A DNA stretch of 31,495 nt, taken from NCBI GenBank assembly GCA_900617975.1, contig UZAE01012223.1, forward strand, positions 20,169 to 51,663, written 5' to 3'. Below the pieces are notes generated by a model. It was not told the DNA's origin. It worked only from the letters and a program-made list of their open reading frames with translations, and did not search any database. Shown here piece after piece: positions 1-10,800 of the stretch. The first letter of the stretch is position 1, and the number at the start of each line of letters is the position of its first letter. This DNA is from Rodentolepis nana (taxonomy: Eukaryota > Platyhelminthes > Cestoda > Cyclophyllidea > Hymenolepididae). The position numbers and the translations under genes were made by a program.

Positions 1-682
1 AACAAGGATAGTCAGTTATTTTGCGGCGAGTATGCTCACTGATGTCGCTTGAAGCCAAGAGTAAATCAGGAGTTGTTCTGGATCCATTGTAGTGCAAATA
101 TGTAGCCGGATCCTCATTGCTGTAAATAAGTTCCAGAGTGTTGCTGTTTAGAATGTCTTCAATTTCCTTTCCAGCTATGTTTGTATCCTTGTAGCCCCAT
201 CTGGTGGAGTGGGCGTTGAAGTCTCCTAATACTATGGTTTTGTGTGAGATGTTCAGAAAGTCAAAGTTTGAACAATTCTGGGGAGGATTATAGACTGCAT
301 ATATCTTGAATTGGTTTTGACATTTCCAAACATTTAATCTGATTATTTCACATTTGTCTTGTGTCGAGCCCATACTCTTGATTAGGTCGTAGTGTGAGGT
401 TAGGCCATCTTTTACTCCAGTTAGAATTCCACTTGCAACTTGGCGGTATTTAGGTAGATTGTACAGGGTGTAACCTGGGAATTGGTAATACTTCAGTTTG
501 TCATCCGAAATGTTAGCTTCCATAATTGTGAAAATGTCTACATCATAGGTTTGCAGGATTTTCTGTATTTGGATCTTTTTGTCCGGAGACATTCCTCCAG
601 CATTCCACTGGAAGATCTGAAGACGCTGTGATTCGCCCTGACGAGGGTGATTTTTCTTATAGCCTTTTTTAAAGCTAATCAT
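1..682 (-). CDS. LINE ORF, endonuclease (EEP) domain, 3' part outside window
   Basis: This is the apurinic-like endonuclease that nicks target DNA to prime reverse transcription of a non-LTR retrotransposon. The frame is open for 227 codons from ATG at 682 to the window edge with no stop or frameshift, so the copy may be young. Motifs seen: QWNAGG at residues 25-30, the catalytic Glu in TIMEAN (E55), VYNPP at 130-134, LGDFNAH at 152-158 (D154, N156) followed by RWG, and TTPDLLLAS from 203 (D206). These match the exonuclease-endonuclease-phosphatase fold of LINE ORF2 proteins. The final histidine motif and the reverse transcriptase would lie to the left of base 1. A basic N-terminal stretch of about 20 residues precedes the domain. 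Confidence 0.9.
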   Translation of the reverse strand, partial: MISFKKGYKKNHPRQGESQRLQIFQWNAGGMSPDKKIQIQKILQTYDVDIFTIMEANISDDKLKYYQFPGYTLYNLPKYRQVASGILTGVKDGLTSHYDLIKSMGSTQDKCEIIRLNVWKCQNQFKIYAVYNPPQNCSNFDFLNISHKTIVLGDFNAHSTRWGYKDTNIAGKEIEDILNSNTLELIYSNEDPATYLHYNGSRTTPDLLLASSDISEHTRRKITDYPC

Positions 683-787
683 GATAAATCTAAGTCAAAT
701 CAAATGCCGATTGATAGACTTTTTTGCCGTAAGAAAATACGTTGTCTAGGGCGCACCACGTGGAGGTAAGTCTATCGCGCACCCCCA
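1..787 (-). mobile_element. 5' end of a non-LTR (LINE) retrotransposon, runs off the left edge
   Basis: A minus-strand ORF encoding an endonuclease domain is preceded by a leader of about 105 nt. The leader starts near 787 with a GGGGGTGCGCGATAGACTTA-type sequence. The same start sequence opens the short elements at 5064 and 11992, where target-site duplications prove the boundary, so I take 787 as the true 5' end. The endonuclease ORF starts right after the leader with no separate gag-like ORF1 in between, suggesting a single-ORF element, although loss of ORF1 in this copy is possible. The reverse transcriptase and 3' tail lie outside the window, so the clade cannot be fixed; the endonuclease reads most like the jockey/I group. 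Confidence 0.85.
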
Positions 788-1530
788 GGCTAATGATAAA
801 TATCAAAATAAATGACTATAATTAGTCAACCAATACTATCAATCTGAAATCGCCACGTCATATTCCTCAATATTTGTGCACTTCTAATGCCCGCCAAAGA
901 TAACCTTGCCTTCCAATTCCTCTTATTTGGTTAAAATCTAGTAAAGACATTTCATACATACTCGATTCTGCATCATTACTGACACAGTTTTAAGCAGTTG
1001 AATAACGGCATTCCAGTTGCTGAATACTTTGATTCAGTCACTAAAAAACAACCTGAATACTTCCATGCAATAGTCTATGATTATCTAATAGTTCAATCCT
1101 TCTGAAAATCTCTTCAGTCATATTTCATATTTTGTTTCCTGTAAGAAATAGAACTTATTATTATTCATATTATTACTATTATTATTATCGATTAAGTTTA
1201 GATAAAACAACCGGTGGCACGGTGTTAGAGATGTATACCATGTGAAAATTTCAGAAATAGCAGTGGTTTATAAAGTTTCCTGTAATTATGCGATGTTTTT
1301 TAGAATTTAGAAATTCTAAATGTCTAATTTTGGGCGTTTTCTTATAGATTTTCTTTGAAACCGTAAGTTTTGCATCTATTCTTAGAGAAAATTCAACTTT
1401 TCTAAATTTTATCCCGATCACATCAAACGGAAAATCGTTTCCTTTTGAAGAATCGATTATTTGGAGTGATAGACTACGACACATTAATTACACTTTTAGA
1501 TCATGATTGACTTATAACGCTGTAGCGGTT
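788..1530. other. non-coding AT-rich flank, no gene seen
   Basis: No ORF with protein-like composition was found. A short ATT/TTA-type simple repeat lies at about 1157-1190. A 77-codon minus-strand frame at 1251-1484 has no recognisable motif and is taken as chance. Confidence 0.5.
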
Positions 1531-1534
1531 TGCT

Positions 1535-1745
1535 ACCTTAGTAAGGCCTGACCGACTCAGCAATCTCTATGGCTGATTCTCCAACATCTAGCTAGACTCC
1601 CAGAACCAGCTAAGAATTCTCCAACATCTAGCTAGACTCCCAGAACAAGCTAAGCTATCGAACCAGCTAAGCTATAGCCCAGCTATAAAGGAAACAGACC
1701 GAAACTAGCTAAGCTATAGCCCAGCTATAAAGGAAACAGACGATA
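1535..1745. repeat. tandem repeats built on a dispersed repeat
   Basis: Two different units are each present twice. A ~40-bp unit containing ctagctagactcccagaac lies at about 1576-1656. A ~42-bp unit containing gctatagcccagctataaag, followed by gaaacaga, lies at about 1661-1742. Single copies of the same sequence occur at 7705-7800, 13290-13440 (inverted) and 17850-17965, so this looks like local amplification of a dispersed repeat. Confidence 0.8.
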
Positions 1746-1796
1746 ATTCGGAACACGTATATTCAGTCACGTAATGATCAGAAAAGTGTGCACGGA

Positions 1797-1971
1797 GCAC
1801 GTTTATTCAGGACGTATCTTGCGGATCAAGTCACGTTTATTCAGGACGTATATTGCGGATCAAGTGTACCCGCTTATTCAGGACGTATATTGCGGATCAA
1901 GTGTGTACACACAGAGTATATTGTGGATAAAGTGCACACGCAGCGAGTATATTGCGGATTAAGTGCAGGCA
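1797..1971. repeat. imperfect 31-37 bp tandem array, about five units
   Basis: Each unit contains ttcaggacgtatattgcgga or a variant ending in gagtatattgcggat, followed by caagt or taagt. Unit starts are about 1803, 1837, 1874, 1914 and 1945. The first three are close copies and the last two have diverged. The overlapping short plus-strand ORFs are translations of this array and are not considered genes. Confidence 0.85.
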
Positions 1972-2169
1972 TGCGATGACGTGTCCCACAATGCGTTTGT
2001 TTTATTGCAACCCCATGTTTTGTATTTTCGATTTGCTATTAGTATTTTTACTTTCGATATCTTCAGCCATTACCTTATATCCATTGCTTTCACCTCCCGT
2101 GGCATCTCTAAAGGTATATAGGTCAATAGCTCACTATTTCCTTGAATTTGTGCAATTCTTCATGTGATG

Positions 2170-3155
2170 TAAAAATGAAATAATAATTCCGTAGTTGTAG
2201 GAGTAGAAATGACATTCACCTGACTTTATTTATAGGCATTGACTGCGACGGAAATTGGAGAAGATCGGGTTTCTATAACTAAGTGCACTAAAAGTGGACA
2301 AACAGTGGCATTGATGCTTAACTTCTTGCAATTTATACACCCTCGGTCAGTTTCAGCTCATTTCAATTACAATATTGTCGACATATGTGCACTTTGAACT
2401 TGTAATTTACTGGAATTAATTAAAGCGTCTTTTTCTCAAAGAACTCTAATTAAAATTTACAACACTTTTACTTTAATAGGAATACGAACACTTATTTGAC
2501 TTCTTTGCAAACTCTATCAATGTTCTATACAGTAAAATGTGCTAATTTTGTAAGTGAAAGTCACATTTGATATCCTAATTTCTTTACGCAAGGCAGCCTT
2601 TTATTAAATGAAGCTATCAAACTTAACTCTAATAACCCCTCTTAACATTATTTAGTAGTTTAACTTTAACTAATATAAATGGAAATAATGCGAAAAACGA
2701 TGACCAAGAAGTAGATTAAAATAAAAAATAAAAAATTATCATTATCTCTTTACCTGGAATAGCAAGTTATCTGCAAGTTCTTTTACTAATGATGTTTTTG
2801 TTTAATTGAATAAATGACACTACGCATGGTAATTATCATAAACTTGATATTTAATAATATTATACATCGGTTCTTCGTTTTTCGCATCATTTCCAAGACA
2901 CCATAGAAGTGAATTAAAATAATAAACCTTATTTCCTTGCCAATGTGCATTGCATAGACCATCATAAATTAGATTGATTAATTGAAGTATTTTAAACTCC
3001 AACTGTGCCCTTCATACTCTAAAATGAGCCAATTGATGTCCACGTTTCTGGATAAAAACGATCTTAATTCTAGCGAAACTTGCTACCAAACGAGGTAGTG
3101 ATGCAATGGGAATCAGCTATATGCATTGATAAAAACTATGGGACCCAGAGTTACA
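2170..3155. other. AT-rich non-coding stretch
   Basis: I see no gene. Around 2760-2860 there is weak resemblance to 14450-14580 (shared tttacct, taatgat and tggtaatt-tcataa blocks), which may be an old part of the neighbouring duplication. Confidence 0.4.
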
Positions 3156-4730
3156 TGAAACAGTAGTCGGCATTAAGGTGACGAAAACGGTTTTCATGTT
3201 GTTAAAAATGTCCACATCGGATTCACAGGGAAGCCTTGTTAAGAGCAACTGAGTATGTCACAATTAAAACGATTGGCGTCTTGGTCTTCGATGATATTTA
3301 GATAAGATAGAGATTAATTCTTATTAAGCTCACGCATCGAATATACACATCTATAAGTCTGAATAACTAAGTCTTAGTGTAATACAGTGCTATAGCATGC
3401 AAATAAAACGATCACACACAATGAAATCGTATTGTAGATTTTGTCAATTTGTCCCTGTAGAGGACATTCAACGTCGGTTTCACTCCTCTTACTATCCATG
3501 TTTTCATAAACCCACCAATCACTCCAATTCATTACATGGTGTTGTGGGGAAAACAGTGAGACACAAAACGTCAAGCGCTCACTGCAATAATCTCACTTAC
3601 ACATACACGAAAATGGTTAATTTATTTTCCGCCTCACAAATTGATAAAAAATTGAGTTCACCTAGAATGTGACACACTTTAATTCGCAATCATACAACTG
3701 ACTTGATTTGCATAGCCACACCTTGATTGCTACAATATGGCATGATATTTCAATGCCTCTATTAGAGGCACATGTCATCGACACCTGCTCAGTCTGCTCC
3801 CAGTTCGCCTGGAGAATTTCATAAATGCACATACAATAAATGGCGCATATCTGGTGAAGTGTGCTTCACTACTTATTGCACACTATTAGGCGAAATTTCA
3901 CCACCAAAAAATCGACTGTCTTTATCTTCACTCCAATCAATCAATGTTATTCTGTAACAGTTTAATACTATTTTATTCTGAAACATCCTCTCTGCAATAG
4001 CTACATTATTTCATTTAAGATAAATAATGGGAAATTTACTCTAAAATTCACCCCCAGCCCTTTCATATGTCTTTCAACGCATTATATCAATCCATCTAAC
4101 AAAACTTTACTCAAGATGGTATCTCAAAGTATTTTCAATTAAAAAATATTAAGCTGCTTCTTAAAGTTGGTACTCCTACTCTAAGAAAAATGTATATCTT
4201 GGCTTAGTAAAAAAACAATGAGATCATGTCATTAACGGGTTAATTATATATAGCTCACAGATTGCAATCATCTTAACCAAATCAAGATCCATAAATTCAA
4301 GTTCACTGAACATAAATTCCAAAACAGTATTTAAAAGTACTGCTATTTAAATTTATAGTAGTGTAAGTATTCTATGCAAGAGAAGAATGGGTTCAAAGTT
4401 CTAACGCCAATGGATCAATACTGTCAAATCAGGTGTTTCTTTCGAAGTGGCATGCATTAGATTTGAGTTAACAGAGCTCAGTGTGGTTTTTTTCCTTCTT
4501 TCACCATTTGTATTCCTTTGAAGAAAATCTTCTAGTAATGCAATCAAATTGCCTAACATCTGAGAAATTTTTATCTCCATCAAGTGGTGAGAACAATCGC
4601 ACATCGATTAGCTTTGAAAACTATCTTTCAAAAGTGGTGCTGGTTGATGGTTGCGGATTGCATTTCATGCACAGATGTATTGAGAATCGAGTTAGATCCC
4701 AAAAATTTTTGAAGCGCAAAGAAATCGATG

Positions 4731-5075
4731 AACTTAAAAATTTATTTATTTATATCAAATGGCAGGCGTCTTGATGAATATCAATAGCCCTTTAGTTGAC
4801 TTCAGGCTTCACAGAGGGGAAGAAATATCAAATTGAAAAAGTCGATAGGGGGGTGGGGGAAAGAAGTATTTCAAAGATGTAAGAGACAAACACAAAGGTA
4901 GAACAAAGGTGAGGTGAGTACTATGGAAATATTCCAAAATGGTAGAGTGAGGTGATGGTAGTTTGAAGTGACAAGTCAACTGTCAGTCAATAGACGTTTT
5001 TGCCCTATGAATATACGTTGCCCAGGGTGCACCACGTGGAGGTAAGTCTATCGCACACCCCAAAAACTTAAAAAT
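4731..5075 (-). mobile_element. short retroelement (SIDE-like) with 11-bp target-site duplication
   Basis: The element body is 4742-5064, flanked by the direct repeat aacttaaaaat (4731-4741 and 5065-5075). Read on the minus strand it starts GGGGTGTGCGATAGACTTAC. It stays similar to the 5' end of the LINE at 787 for about 80 nt, then has a body found only in the other two short elements, and ends in an ATAAATAAATAA tail. No coding capacity was found. It lacks the tRNA head of the element at 5607. The ends and tail indicate target-primed retrotransposition. Confidence 0.85.
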
Positions 5076-5594
5076 AAATTCCACTTTATACTTCATTAGC
5101 ACACAATGGGTTTTACGTCAGTTTATTTTTAACTCGTTTGAAAATTTATGTGTCTCCTGTCCTCAATTCGTGCCCACACCGTTGTATTGGAATTGTAAAT
5201 AAAAGGGAAACGCCAATTATCGCAGTGGGCAAAATTTAACGATTGTCATGTAAACATCTGAAAAATTTAGCTGAAAGCAACTGTGAAACAGATGTTCGTG
5301 TGGGAGGAAGATGGAGTTTGATGCCGAAAGGAAAACTGCCTTCAAATAAGATAATTTGCTAAAATTGATTCACTTTTTCCTTTAAAATTCTGAGCAATTT
5401 CATGCTTATAAGTTACTTGTAACCAAAGATACAGGATGTATGCAAATTTCCTCGTCACTCTTATCAATAAAACAAGGCAGTCTAGTCTCGAAAAACTACT
5501 TCTTCTAGTTGCTTCAATTTCTTCATTCACTACACCGCCTAGAAACTGAATTCAAATGCGGTTCTTGAAAGATTAGTGATCCATACTACCTGAC

Positions 5595-6032
5595 AACTTT
5601 AATACAAAGAGTCCGGATTGCCCCGTCGGTAGAGCATCAAACTTTTAATCTGAGGGTCTAGGGTACGAGTCCCTGTTCGGGCGCCAGTGCACGAGGGTGT
5701 GTACACGCTCATCACGGGGTGTGATGGACTTATCTCCACGTGGTGCACCCTGGGCAACGTATTAACTGACAGTTGACTTCTCACTTCAAACTACCATCTC
5801 CTCACTCTATATCATATTCGACTATTCACAGTACTCACCTCACCTTTTTTGCTACTTTTGTGTTTGTCTCTTACATCTTTAAAACACTTTTCTGTCCCCC
5901 CCCCCTCTCGACTTTTTCACACTTTGATACTCCTTCCTCTCAGTGAAGCCTGAAGTTAACTAAAGGGCTAATGATAACTATCATGACGCCTACCATTTGA
6001 TATAAATAAATAATTAAATAAACTTTAATACA
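5595..6032 (+). mobile_element. tRNA-Lys-headed SINE with 12-bp target-site duplication
   Basis: The element spans 5607-6020, flanked by perfect aactttaataca repeats (5595-5606, 6021-6032). In order it has a tRNA-Lys-like head (5611-5683 plus CCA), a ~45-nt spacer, the same body as the elements at 4742-5064 and 11666-11992 starting near 5715 (ggggtgtgatggacttatct), a run of ten C at 5896-5905, a small hairpin at about 5968-5980, and an ATAAATAAATAATTAAATA tail. It lacks about 20 nt of the LINE-like leader that the two headless copies keep. The head provides a possible Pol III promoter. It is non-autonomous and presumably mobilised by a LINE. Confidence 0.9.
5611..5683 (+). tRNA. tRNA-Lys(UUU)-like head of the SINE, probably a pseudo-tRNA
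   Basis: The length (73 nt), acceptor stem gtccgga / ttcgggc, D arm, anticodon loop cttttaa (anticodon TTT at 5644-5646) and T arm (taggg tacgagt ccctg) follow animal tRNA-Lys. The genomic copy is followed directly by CCA (5684-5686), which nuclear tRNA genes do not encode. There are mismatches in the D stem and the anticodon stem. The B box ggtacgagtcc has one change from consensus and the A box is degraded. Its place inside a repeat with target-site duplications shows it is the SINE promoter module and not a housekeeping tRNA gene. Confidence 0.7.
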
Positions 6033-6189
6033 CTATTGAAACTTGATATCATATTGTCGATTTTGCGTAAGCGATCAATTTCTCAAGATATTAGAGATAA
6101 TTGGGCTGGGACCGTTTAAAAATACTAATGTATTCTCCTGCCACGAGCACGTGTATTGCATTTTGTCCTATCTGCCGTGTTTGGGAATA

Positions 6190-6950
6190 TGTCCGTTTGA
6201 CAAATTCCATTGTTCCTAATGGAATTCGTTGGTTGGTGGATATGATAAGAAATATATGAAATTGAGGTTGAAGAAAAAGAGATAAAAGAGAGAAACTGAG
6301 ATTCTTGGGAAGCAGTACACGTTCACAGTTCTGCTGTAGTTCTCATTGATGAAATATTCGAAAATAATGTTAGTGGCAGGAGAGATTATTTGGAAGACAA
6401 ATCGAATCCCCTGCTTTTCCAACGAAGTAGGAATGAGCTGACTAATACATTTCTTGCTAATAAAACTAAAGCAGGATGTATAGACGTTGCCCGTTGTTTT
6501 ATGAACATTTCGTGACTTGAACTAGTTATGAGTTAGTAACAATTTAATGCGCAATACATTCCAATGCTTCAATCTACTCTTATTGATACATTTGCAAAAA
6601 ATCGATTGAGAGTAAGTCTTTCACGCAGTAAACTATACCACATTAATCCATCTTTCATTTGTCGAATTCGGAGAATATTTTGTCAATATCGCATTTAAAT
6701 TGAACAATTTGGAAAATTTGATATACTAATCAGTTTACTGAGACTTTTTAGCAAACGAAACAATTCCATTTGTCTGATCCAAATTACATTATGCCGAAAA
6801 TTGTGTTCAGTCTTACCTACCTATTTAATCTATTTTCCACTACCATTTTCATTCACCTTGCGCCTTTAAACAACATCCACAGTCACAAAGTGACCTACTT
6901 AGTTATGTTAACAAGTCTACTCTATGAATCTAGTGGGAACGTTTTCGACA
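6190..6950. other. AT-rich spacer, no gene supported
   Basis: The frames at 6216-6422 (minus) and 6770-7018 (plus) have no recognisable domains. The latter overlaps sequence conserved in inverted form downstream of the gene at 13702, which favours non-coding 3' flank. Confidence 0.4.
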
Positions 6951-7131
6951 ACGCTAAAATCATGAAACTTAAAGAGGAAAATGAAGAACCCGTTAAACGG
7001 CATAAATCAAAATGTTGACAAATTAAGACAAAATTGATGAAATCAATAATAGAAAAACAATGAATTGAGCTGAAAATTACAAATTTATTGTTTAAAATAG
7101 AAGCAAATATTGTGAAAGATTAGGGAACAAA

Positions 7132-7479
7132 CTAGACTTTCAAAATCAAGGAAAATAGGAAGGAAAGAGCCGAAACAGCGAGATAAGGAGTAATGGTGTT
7201 AGATGCTGAAGTGGTTGTTTTTGGTGGAACGTTCTGATTGCCATCACCTCCTCCACCGCCATTTTGGTCACCACCTGTACCACCTCCACTGTCACCACCA
7301 CCACCACCTGTACCACCTCCACTGTCACCACCATCACCACCTGTGCCACCACTTCCATTATCACTTCCATCACTACCTCCACCACCATCTCCGCCTTCAT
7401 CTTGGCCCTGTGCCTTCGATGCCATCGTTATCAGGGCCGTCAAAAACAGCAAAGCGAAAATGAGGCTCTGAGTTCTCAT
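7132..7479 (-). CDS. small secreted Gly/Asp-rich protein with predicted GPI anchor (copy 1)
   Basis: The 115-residue, intronless ORF begins with a signal peptide (MRTQSLIFALLFLTALITM..., likely cut near AQGQ, residues 23-26). Next comes a stretch of about 55 residues made almost only of Gly, Asp, Ser, Asn and Thr, then NVPPKTTTSASN, and a C-terminal hydrophobic tail of about 20 residues without a charged residue until the final Lys-Val. Signal peptide, Ser/Asn-rich spacer and hydrophobic tail together are the hallmark of a GPI-anchored surface protein. One N-glycosylation sequon (NGS) and no cysteine are seen. The gene has a TATA box, a poly(A) signal (AATAAA, minus strand, 7084-7089) and an inverted paralogue at 13702-14043 with nearly identical ends. 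I do not recognise a family; a tegument or larval surface coat protein is an inference. Confidence 0.8.
   Translation of the reverse strand: MRTQSLIFALLFLTALITMASKAQGQDEGGDGGGGSDGSDNGSGGTGGDGGDSGGGTGGGGGDSGGGTGGDQNGGGGGDGNQNVPPKTTTSASNTITPYLAVSALSFLFSLILKV
7290..7372 (-). repeat. coding minisatellite inside the Gly/Asp-rich gene
   Basis: Units of about 27-33 bp (on the plus strand: ccacctgtaccacctccact then gtcaccacc...) encode repeated GGDSGGGTGG blocks. The paralogue at 13702 has a different arrangement here, while both protein ends are conserved, so this tract changes in length by slippage. Confidence 0.75.
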
Positions 7480-7521
7480 TGCGTTCGCTGATGTGTACTC
7501 ATGAACTCCAAAGAGCCTCTT

Positions 7522-7529
7522 CTTTTATA
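7522..7529 (-). promoter_or_regulatory. TATA box of the gene at 7132-7479
   Basis: The sequence tataaaag on the minus strand lies 42 nt before the ATG and is followed by gaagaggctctttggagttc. The same sequence and spacing precede the paralogue at 13702, and the homology continues upstream for hundreds of bases. A transcription start about 30 nt downstream would leave a 5' leader of only about 15-20 nt. Confidence 0.7.
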
Positions 7530-7704
7530 CCTAACGATCATGTGGGCTACATCTTTGTTGTGGTTTTCTAATGCATGATTGGCTTTGAGGCTCAACCTAC
7601 TTTACCTTCATGAAGTTGTTTACGATATACGAAACGAAGTTTTTAGTAATCATACGCCAATTATTCAGCAAATTTACGTTTTTATAAAATATGCAGTGGA
7701 TTTC

Positions 7705-7800
7705 TACATTAATAAAGCCTTGACTGACTCAGAAGTCTCTGTGGCTGAATTTCCTTTATCTAGCTAGACTCCCAGAACTGGCTAAACCACAGTCCGCGTT
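7705..7800 (+). repeat. dispersed repeat copy (ctagctagactcccagaac family)
   Basis: This is a single copy of the sequence amplified at 1535-1745, starting near aataaagccttgactgactc and running through tagctagactcccagaactg. It lies about 180-280 bp upstream of the TATA box of the gene at 7132. The paralogue carries it at the same relative position, so here it travelled with the duplicated gene. Confidence 0.7.
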
Positions 7801-10800
7801 TATTTTATATTCGTGTAATTTGTAGCAATACAAAATGCTTCATTTCTGACGAAACCTTGATTACAATTTTAACTTTCCTAAAGTTTTTCATTACATGAAT
7901 GTGTAAAGAAAGTAAACTGCATCATTACTGGATACTGCTGATTGATGCTCTATGCAGAAGGTAATCATCATTGCCATCTTAAAAAAATGGGTATCGAAAG
8001 TGCCCACAATAATAATATGAAAGTATTCTCCTCTGTATGTCTCATTCCTGTCTCAGTAATTGTGATTTTGTCCCTCTTCCCATGTGTGAAACCGGTTTTC
8101 CATTCTTCCCTTACCTATTACGATGTCTCATAAGACAATCTTGAAATTAAATCGCCTCTTCTTGACTAAGGTACAAATCAGTAGCATATTCTAGCATTTA
8201 TTTCCAATTATGCATAGTTGTCTTAACACACTTAAGTGGCAGAGCACTCGTTCCAGGATGGTCTTTCCTATGAAGCCCTTGATGTGAAAACGTGTGAAGT
8301 GTACTGGTGTGCAGTGAAAGGCGGAAGCTGATGAAGTAGCGCGAATGGAAACGTGTCAGCATGGAAAGCATTTAACCATGTCAACTAGTTGAAATGCAGA
8401 ATACATTGAGCAGGTATTAAGTATAAATCACTTATATTTATATTGCATCATTAATAACATTTTGTGGTCTTTACTTCAAGCAAAAAATGATTATCATGTT
8501 GTTGTGGAAATTGTCCACACCGGTATCACAGAGAAGCCATGATAAGTCCAACTGAGTAGGTCACTTTCAAAACAATGGCAGACTCGACTTCGATGATGCT
8601 GAAAGATGAATGAAAGTGTTATAAAGATCTGTCTATGCATCTCGTACATACTGGGAACACTAAAAAGATTACACGCAATGAATATTTACAGTCATTGAAA
8701 TCGCATTGCGGTTTTTTATTGGTCCTTGTGGAAGTCAGTTATCAATTTTGCACCCAATGTCCGTTTCACTTATTTAACTAGCCGTGTTTTCATAAACCCA
8801 CCAAAACACTCCAAATTGTTACTTGAGATTGTGGGAAAAACAACTAGGCACAAAATAACACGCATTCACCGCAGTAATATCATTTTCACTTGCTCACGAA
8901 AAAAGGAAATCATTGTTTTTTTCTCACAGATTGATTGAAAGTGGAGTCCACTTGAAATCTGTTATAATTCAATTGACGATTACGCAATCTATTTAAGTGT
9001 TGCTCTGTGGAAAGTTCCACTGTGCTTGGAGGATTTCATGACTTATTGCAAAATAAATGGAGTTTATCCAGTGAAGTGTTCTCCAACATTTATCGCTATG
9101 TAATTATAGGACTTTTAGTGCTTATGTATTTCATATTTTGTGCAATTATTTTGGAATGGGACTTTGGGGTTAAAAATGTGCTAGTTTTGGTGAATTTCAT
9201 GACTTTACCTAAAGTAAATAGAGAATATTGAGTGAAGTGTGCACGCTACTTAGGGGGTGCTTATCAGCAGAAAATTAGCTGTATTTATCTCTTATCACTG
9301 CTTATATTTGGATATTAGTTCTGTATTTCCCTGTGGTAATTTATTAGTGTCCTTAAACAGCACAGTTCGAAGGATTTACTCAGCTGTTTTTATACGTTGC
9401 ATAAATTCAAGCCAACTGTTTAAGCTTGTTTAACCTCATACTATTAGAGAGTTTTGTCATTTGAGGAATTAACCGTTAACTAATTTAAATTATGCCAACT
9501 ATCAGAGGTGTTAAATAAGTTGGCGGTCAATGCTCAGAGTCAAGTGTTGTAGGAAATAGAGGAAGAGATTCATAACCCTCTCTCAGACTTCCATAGACCT
9601 GCAAAATATATAGTAATGATTGACTGATTTCAAAAGGAATTCTTCCATGGCACGGCCTCAAAGAATGGGTGGTTCAAAGGTCATACGTTTGGGGGTTGGA
9701 GAGTTGTGTGAATTGACACGAGTGATTCTGCATGTATATTTTTGACTAGATGCGTTTGATGCATTGGTAACATTCTGCTGATCGTACAAATTGCACTGCT
9801 GATTACGTTGAATAGCCTTTTTTGTCTAAGGTCTATGAGGCTGATTTATGACAGTTAAGACTATTAATAGTGATAAGTAAAAAAATTTACTTTGTCTCAC
9901 AGAAAGTCGTTTGTCTTAGAGCAATTGGGGAACGATTTCTTTCAAATTCTGTACTTATACTGAAACAACGTCGTAGCAGTGTTGATTAATAAGTACATGT
10001 TCTATGATTACTTGATAATTGTTTGACAGTGACTATAATGTCCTCCACAAGTTTGTATATATCTAACGCAAATTTTCAAGTATCAGTTCTTGAAGAAAAA
10101 CTCCCAGTAATGCAATCAATTTGAATTGAACCTGCGATATTTTTGCCTCCATCAGGTGCAGACTGTCTTTCAAGCGCAGGCGTTTTGCGAATTGAGTTGG
10201 AATTCAGAAGTAGTTGAAACACGACAAAATCAACGAGTTTGAAAATGAATTTAGCCAAGTACTTCATTACTACACATTGGGTGTTGAATCAGTTAAATAT
10301 TAACTCGGTTGATGAGTTCATTGCATGCTGGCTATTTATTGGGATATGGGTCTTTAATTTGTGTTCCATAACTGTATTGAAATAATAAAAGAAACGCAAA
10401 TCTCAATCTTTAGGCAAGTGCTAGACGGTTATTCGGGGTGAAGGAAGATGAAGTTTGTTACCACAGACGTAGACGGTCTTCAAACAGGCCATATAGTAAA
10501 CGTTATTCCTTGTTTCCTTTACAATTCGGAACAACTTCCGGATTATAGGCTTCTTTCAACCAATGATGTTGACAGTACATCCATTGCCTCTCGATTTACT
10601 ACTTTTCATGGAAAATGAACTTAAGTGCCTTTCTTCTAGCCCAGTCAACCAATTTCATGTAACGTTTGGTAGGAACAGTCATAAACCTTCAAGAACAGCT
10701 CTACCGAATATTAGTAATTTCGCGTTCATCATAACTTATCCGAGGGAAATGACTTCATGAAAGAAGACTGCAAAGATTTTTCCAGGAATCTCTAACAGAA

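Larger units (their letters stand above)
3160..6190 (+). repeat. duplicon copy A (direct), split by two retroelements
   Basis: This region repeats, in the same order and orientation, parts of 8470-11400. Segment 3165-3960 matches about 8480-9110. Segments 4500-4730 plus 5076-5350 match about 10075-10500. Segment 6040-6190 matches about 11270-11400. The retroelements at 4742-5064 and 5607-6020 are absent from the matching places of copy B, so they inserted after the duplication or only in this copy. No intact gene was found. The protein-like frame at 3397-3672 is not conserved as a frame in the other copies. Confidence 0.7.

Noticed and set aside
1535..1745. Hammerhead ribozyme in the dispersed repeat
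   Set aside because: A gaaac block exists, but no CUGANGA core with matching stems could be found around it.
1774..1979. Plus-strand frames with repeated IADQV / CGSSV blocks
   Set aside because: They are translations of the 31-37 bp tandem array in two frames, with no other sign of coding.
5599..5784. Minus-strand frame with GARTGTRTLDPQIKSLMLYR
   Set aside because: This is the antisense translation of the tRNA-Lys-like head, a well-known source of false protein entries.
7203..7491. Plus-strand His-rich, Pro-rich and Thr-rich frames opposite the Gly/Asp-rich gene
   Set aside because: They are shadows of the glycine-codon repeats. They lack conserved ends, and the promoter, start, signal peptide and poly(A) signal all support the minus strand. 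The same holds for 13710-13972 at the paralogue.
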